Assembly: GCA_934229395.1 (NCBI GenBank)
Contig: CAKQDL010000028.1
Coordinates: 1 to 24,662, forward strand
Reading direction: 5' to 3'
From: an uncultured Peptococcaceae bacterium
GTDB taxonomy: Bacteria; Bacillota; Peptococcia; Peptococcales; Peptococcaceae
DNA: 24,662 nucleotides
The notes under the pieces were generated by a model. That model ran no database searches. It saw nothing but the letters and a program-made list of their open reading frames with translations, and was not told where the DNA came from. Shown piece after piece: positions 22,330 through 24,662 of this stretch (its first letter is position 1; every line of letters begins with the position of its first letter). The position numbers and the translations under genes were made by a program.

Positions 22330-22375
22330 GATAACACGGCTTTTCTTTAACCTGCTATAGGTAAAACCGATAACA
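22330..22375 (-). promoter_or_regulatory. possible LysR-type operator region
   Basis: GATAACA occurs at 22330-22336 and 22369-22375, 39 bases apart in direct orientation, on either side of a small dyad ACCT-gctat-AGGT (22350-22362). The location between the LysR gene and metY, upstream of the -10 at 22305-22310, suits an activator site. No exact LysR consensus is claimed. Confidence 0.35.
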
Positions 22376-22378
22376 AAC

Positions 22379-23287
22379 CTAAAGGACGTTGACGTTGCAT
22401 TTTTTGAGCTCGTCAATATAGAGCTGGCCCAAAGGGCTCAAGGCACTGTTTTTGCGCTTGATGTAGCCAATGTGCATGAGCTTGTCAGATTCAAGGGGAA
22501 TGGCGCAGTAGTCAGCACCGTTTAAATCCTCGCAGAGGATGCCGGAGCAAAGGGTATAGCCGTTTAAGCCGACGGTCAGGTTGAGCATGGTGGCACGGTC
22601 GCTGGCTTTAATGACTTGGCGGTAATGGTAGGTGCTATAGACCTCCTCGGCCAAATAAAAGGCCTGCTCATCGCCTTGGTCAAAGGCCAAGCAAGGATAG
22701 GGCGCAAGCTCCTCAAGAGCAATGGACGTTTTATTTGCGAGGGGGTGAGAGGTGGCCAAAAAGACAAAGGTACGGCAGGTAAACAGCTCCACAAATTCCA
22801 GCGCGTTGTCGTTTAAAAGGCGTGAGAGAATGTTTCGGTTAAAATCGTCCATATAAAGAACGCCCAGCTCCGATTTGTAGCTGTGCACATTACGTATGAT
22901 TTCTGCTGTGGTACATTCATAAATGCCAAAGGCGTACTGGTCCGGCGAAAATTGCTTGGCCATCTCGATAAAGGCCTTGACGGCAAAGGTGTAGTGCTGG
23001 GCCGACACGCTGAAGCTTTTCTTTGTGTCCTGTTTATGGATGTATTTATCCTCTGTAAGACGAAATTGCTCCACAATCTGGCGCGCGTGCAGGAGAAATT
23101 CTGCACCTTCAGGCGTCACCGTTACACCACGGTTGGAACGCTTAAAAATCGTGATGCCCAGCTCGTTTTCTAAGTTTTGGATGCTTGCAGAAAGGCTTGC
23201 CTGAGAAATAAAAAGGGCGCTGGCGGCCTTGTTCATAGAGGTTTGCTCAGAAACAGTCACGGCATAAATAAGCTGCTGTAGGGTCAT
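22379..23287 (-). CDS. LysR-family transcriptional regulator
   Basis: 302 residues. The N-terminal winged helix-turn-helix (about 1-60) includes SMNKAASALFISQASLSASIQNLENELGI and LLHARQIVE linker helix at about 66-85; the rest is the two-lobed effector-binding fold. Effector is unknown. Start ATG behind AAGGAG. It lies upstream of metY on the same strand, so it may regulate metY and sulfur/methionine metabolism, but it is not divergent from its target as LysR genes often are. A TATAAT sits at 23310-23315 (minus) 23 bases before the start, suggesting its own promoter within the tail of the gap terminator. Confidence 0.93.
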   Translation of the reverse strand: MTLQQLIYAVTVSEQTSMNKAASALFISQASLSASIQNLENELGITIFKRSNRGVTVTPEGAEFLLHARQIVEQFRLTEDKYIHKQDTKKSFSVSAQHYTFAVKAFIEMAKQFSPDQYAFGIYECTTAEIIRNVHSYKSELGVLYMDDFNRNILSRLLNDNALEFVELFTCRTFVFLATSHPLANKTSIALEELAPYPCLAFDQGDEQAFYLAEEVYSTYHYRQVIKASDRATMLNLTVGLNGYTLCSGILCEDLNGADYCAIPLESDKLMHIGYIKRKNSALSPLGQLYIDELKKCNVNVL

Positions 23288-23320
23288 ACAATCATCTCCT
23301 TTGTGCGTTATTATACCACG

Positions 23321-23359
23321 AAAAAAAGCCCTCGCTTTGGAAAATCCAAAACGAGAGCT
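23321..23359 (-). terminator. gap terminator
   Basis: AGCCCTCGCTTTGG (23327-23340) and CCAAAACGAGAGCT (23346-23359) pair fully in minus-strand RNA, with two U-G wobbles that would be mismatches in plus-strand RNA. A T run follows on the minus strand. Confidence 0.85.
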
Positions 23360-23373
23360 CCATGATACAAAAC

Positions 23374-24366
23374 TTACTTTGCAATGTGCTTAGCGAGATC
23401 GATAACGCGGTTGGAGTAACCCCATTCGTTGTCATACCAAGCGATAACCTTGAGGAGGTTGTCGCCAACCTTCATGGTAGAAAGACCATCAATGATGGAA
23501 GAACGTGGGTCGGTGTTGTAGTCGATAGAAACGAGTGGCTTGTCGGAGTAGCCCAAGATACCCTTCATAGGACCTTCAGCAGCTTCCTTAAAGAGTTGGT
23601 TCACTTGTTCAACAGTGAAATCTTCTTCGATTTCAAATACAACGTCGGTAAGGGAAACGTTAGGGGTTGGTACGCGAAGAGCGAAGCCGTTCATCTTGCC
23701 GTTGAGCTCAGGGATGATTTTGCCAATCGCCTTTGCAGCACCGGTGCTGGTAGGGATGATGGATTGGGTGCAGCCGCGAGCACGACGTGGGTCTTTGTGA
23801 CGAGCGTCGAGGTTCTTTTGGTCGTTGGTAAAGGAGTGAACGGTGGTCATGATACCGCTCTTGATGGTGAAGTTGTCAAAGAGAACCTTGGTTGCTGGAG
23901 CAAGGCAGTTGGTGGTGCAGCTTGCATTAGAAACGACGGTCATAGATGGGTCATAAGCGTCTTCGTTTACGCCCATAACAATCATAGGAGCATCGCTAGA
24001 TGGAGCGGTGATAACAACCTTCTTTGCGCCGCTTTCGAGGTGAACAGAAGCGGTTTCGATGGTTTTGAACTTACCAGTAGAGTCGATAACGATGTCTGCG
24101 CCAACTTCGCCCCACTTGAGGTTTTTAGGGTCACGGTCGCTGAAGAGAGTGATACGCTGACCATCAACGATGAGCACGCCTTCTTCATAGGAAACATCGC
24201 CTTTGTAGGTGCCATGGGTAGAGTCGTATTCAAAGAGACGAGCAGTGCCTTCAGCATCAGAGGTGGAGTTAATAGCAACGAGTTCAACTTCAGGATCCAT
24301 CACTGCAATACGAGCAACCAAGCGGCCGATGCGGCCAAAACCGTTAATACCAATTTTAATAGACAT
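23374..24366 (-). CDS. gap: glyceraldehyde-3-phosphate dehydrogenase
   Basis: Oxidises glyceraldehyde-3-phosphate to 1,3-bisphosphoglycerate in glycolysis, or reverses it in gluconeogenesis. 330 residues, normal. The NAD(P) loop is INGFGRIGRL at 7-16, the nucleophile Cys150 lies in SNASCTTNCLAP, and His177 is the general base. The residue that usually is Asp in INDL (coenzyme ribose contact) is Ser34 here (AINSTSD), and the position usually Leu-Pro near 188 reads Ala-Arg (LDARHKD), a pattern associated with NADP or mixed use. NNEWGYSNRVIDLAKHI ends the protein. Strongly biased codons suggest high expression. GGAGGA is upstream of ATG. It is transcribed alone, and pgk is not adjacent in the window. 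Confidence 0.97.
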   Translation of the reverse strand: MSIKIGINGFGRIGRLVARIAVMDPEVELVAINSTSDAEGTARLFEYDSTHGTYKGDVSYEEGVLIVDGQRITLFSDRDPKNLKWGEVGADIVIDSTGKFKTIETASVHLESGAKKVVITAPSSDAPMIVMGVNEDAYDPSMTVVSNASCTTNCLAPATKVLFDNFTIKSGIMTTVHSFTNDQKNLDARHKDPRRARGCTQSIIPTSTGAAKAIGKIIPELNGKMNGFALRVPTPNVSLTDVVFEIEEDFTVEQVNQLFKEAAEGPMKGILGYSDKPLVSIDYNTDPRSSIIDGLSTMKVGDNLLKVIAWYDNEWGYSNRVIDLAKHIAK

Positions 24367-24402
24367 AAAATCCTCCTTAAAAATTGCGCTTTTTCACCTC
24401 CT

Positions 24403-24431
24403 AATATACCGTATTTTTGACAAAAAATGAA
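24403..24431 (-). promoter_or_regulatory. possible gap promoter
   Basis: Minus strand TTCATT (24431-24426), 17-base spacer, TATATT (24408-24403), about 37 bases before the gap start. The -35 is poor. Two purine-rich ribosome-like sites lie between -10 and the start; the nearer GGAGGA serves gap. Confidence 0.35.
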
Positions 24432-24521
24432 GATGTTTGACGCATTTTTTATTATTTAGAGCCATGATTTAATCGAGATAAAGAAATTATTGGTTTTTTG
24501 AAAAGTTTTTTCAAAAAAGGC

Positions 24522-24550
24522 TTGCATTAATGTGGGTGGGATGTTATTAT
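24522..24550 (+). promoter_or_regulatory. promoter of tRNA-Gly
   Basis: TTGCAT (24522-24527), 17-base spacer and TATTAT (24545-24550), with an extended -10 TGT. It is 40 bases before the tRNA. Confidence 0.6.
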
Positions 24551-24590
24551 AACAAAGCGTTAAGGGAACGGCCTGAAACGACAAAGATAT

Positions 24591-24662
24591 GCGGAAATGG
24601 CTCAGTGGTAGAGCATCGCCTTGCCAAGGCGAGGGTCGCGAGTTCGAATCTCGTTTTCCGCT
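24591..24662 (+). tRNA. tRNA-Gly (anticodon GCC)
   Basis: Full cloverleaf: acceptor GCGGAAA with TTTCCGC, D arm GGCTCAGTGGTAGAGC, anticodon stem TCGCC/GGCGA with loop TTGCCAA (anticodon GCC, reads GGC/GGT), T arm GCGAG-TTCGAAT-CTCGT with one G-T pair, and a T discriminator at the last base of the window. CCA cannot be seen because the window ends here. Confidence 0.95.

Noticed and set aside
23362..24420. 352-codon plus-strand open frame opposite gap
   Set aside because: Antisense shadow of gap, which is unmistakable; the frame starts in the gap terminator region without a ribosome site.

Overview
The window is 24.7 kb of bacterial chromosome, most consistent with a Bacillota (Firmicutes) species of the Clostridia or Negativicutes kind. 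The evidence is strong Shine-Dalgarno sites (AGGAGG type), Bacillota-style extended -10 promoters (TGnTATAAT), the conserved rapZ-yvcK-whiA cluster, an L-box lysine riboswitch, and a stand-alone dnaB. The exact genus cannot be fixed from the sequence alone. There are no phage genes, transposase genes, CRISPR arrays or rRNA genes. This is mainly core metabolism with a few accessory oddities. Layout, left to right: 1-620 is gene-free. It holds a likely minus-strand short RNA or leader (strong promoter at 174-202, terminator at 38-60), an 18-bp inverted repeat and copies of a dispersed hairpin repeat. Minus-strand guaB (IMP dehydrogenase of the type found in Tritrichomonas) and a small glyoxalase-fold protein follow, divergent from dnaB. 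A 480-bp gene-free stretch leads into a class I/II aminotransferase on the plus strand. Convergent to it on the minus strand lie carA-carB (carbamoyl phosphate synthase), preceded by a small radical-SAM protein with unusual cysteine spacing. A second gene-poor stretch (10983-11645) carries a 21-bp heptad-phased repeat. Next comes a plus-strand block: a small membrane-anchored protein, rapZ, yvcK/glmR, whiA and a secreted FAD oxidoreductase translationally coupled to whiA. After a dispersed repeat there is a divergent, apparently catalytically altered sirtuin. A lysine riboswitch then controls dapB-asd (aspartate-family biosynthesis). A small lipoprotein gene converges on metY (O-acetylhomoserine sulfhydrylase) across a shared bidirectional terminator. 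Behind metY on the minus strand are a LysR regulator and gap (glyceraldehyde-3-phosphate dehydrogenase). The window ends with a complete tRNA-Gly(GCC). How the genes fit together: asd, dapB and metY are steps of the aspartate family (lysine and methionine), and the aminotransferase may supply or consume aspartate. guaB and carAB serve nucleotide synthesis (carAB also arginine). RapZ, YvcK and WhiA are the usual regulatory trio linking cell-wall precursor metabolism and cell division. Codon use separates two groups: the aminotransferase, gap, asd and guaB favour GAA, CAA and GTT-type codons, as highly expressed genes do, while rapZ-yvcK-whiA and the oxidoreductase favour GAG, CAG and GTG. No clear new multi-gene system was found. 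The best candidates for something undescribed are the short RNA locus at the left edge, the altered sirtuin, the CX4CX2C radical-SAM protein, the metY leader inverted repeat and the dispersed hairpin repeat.
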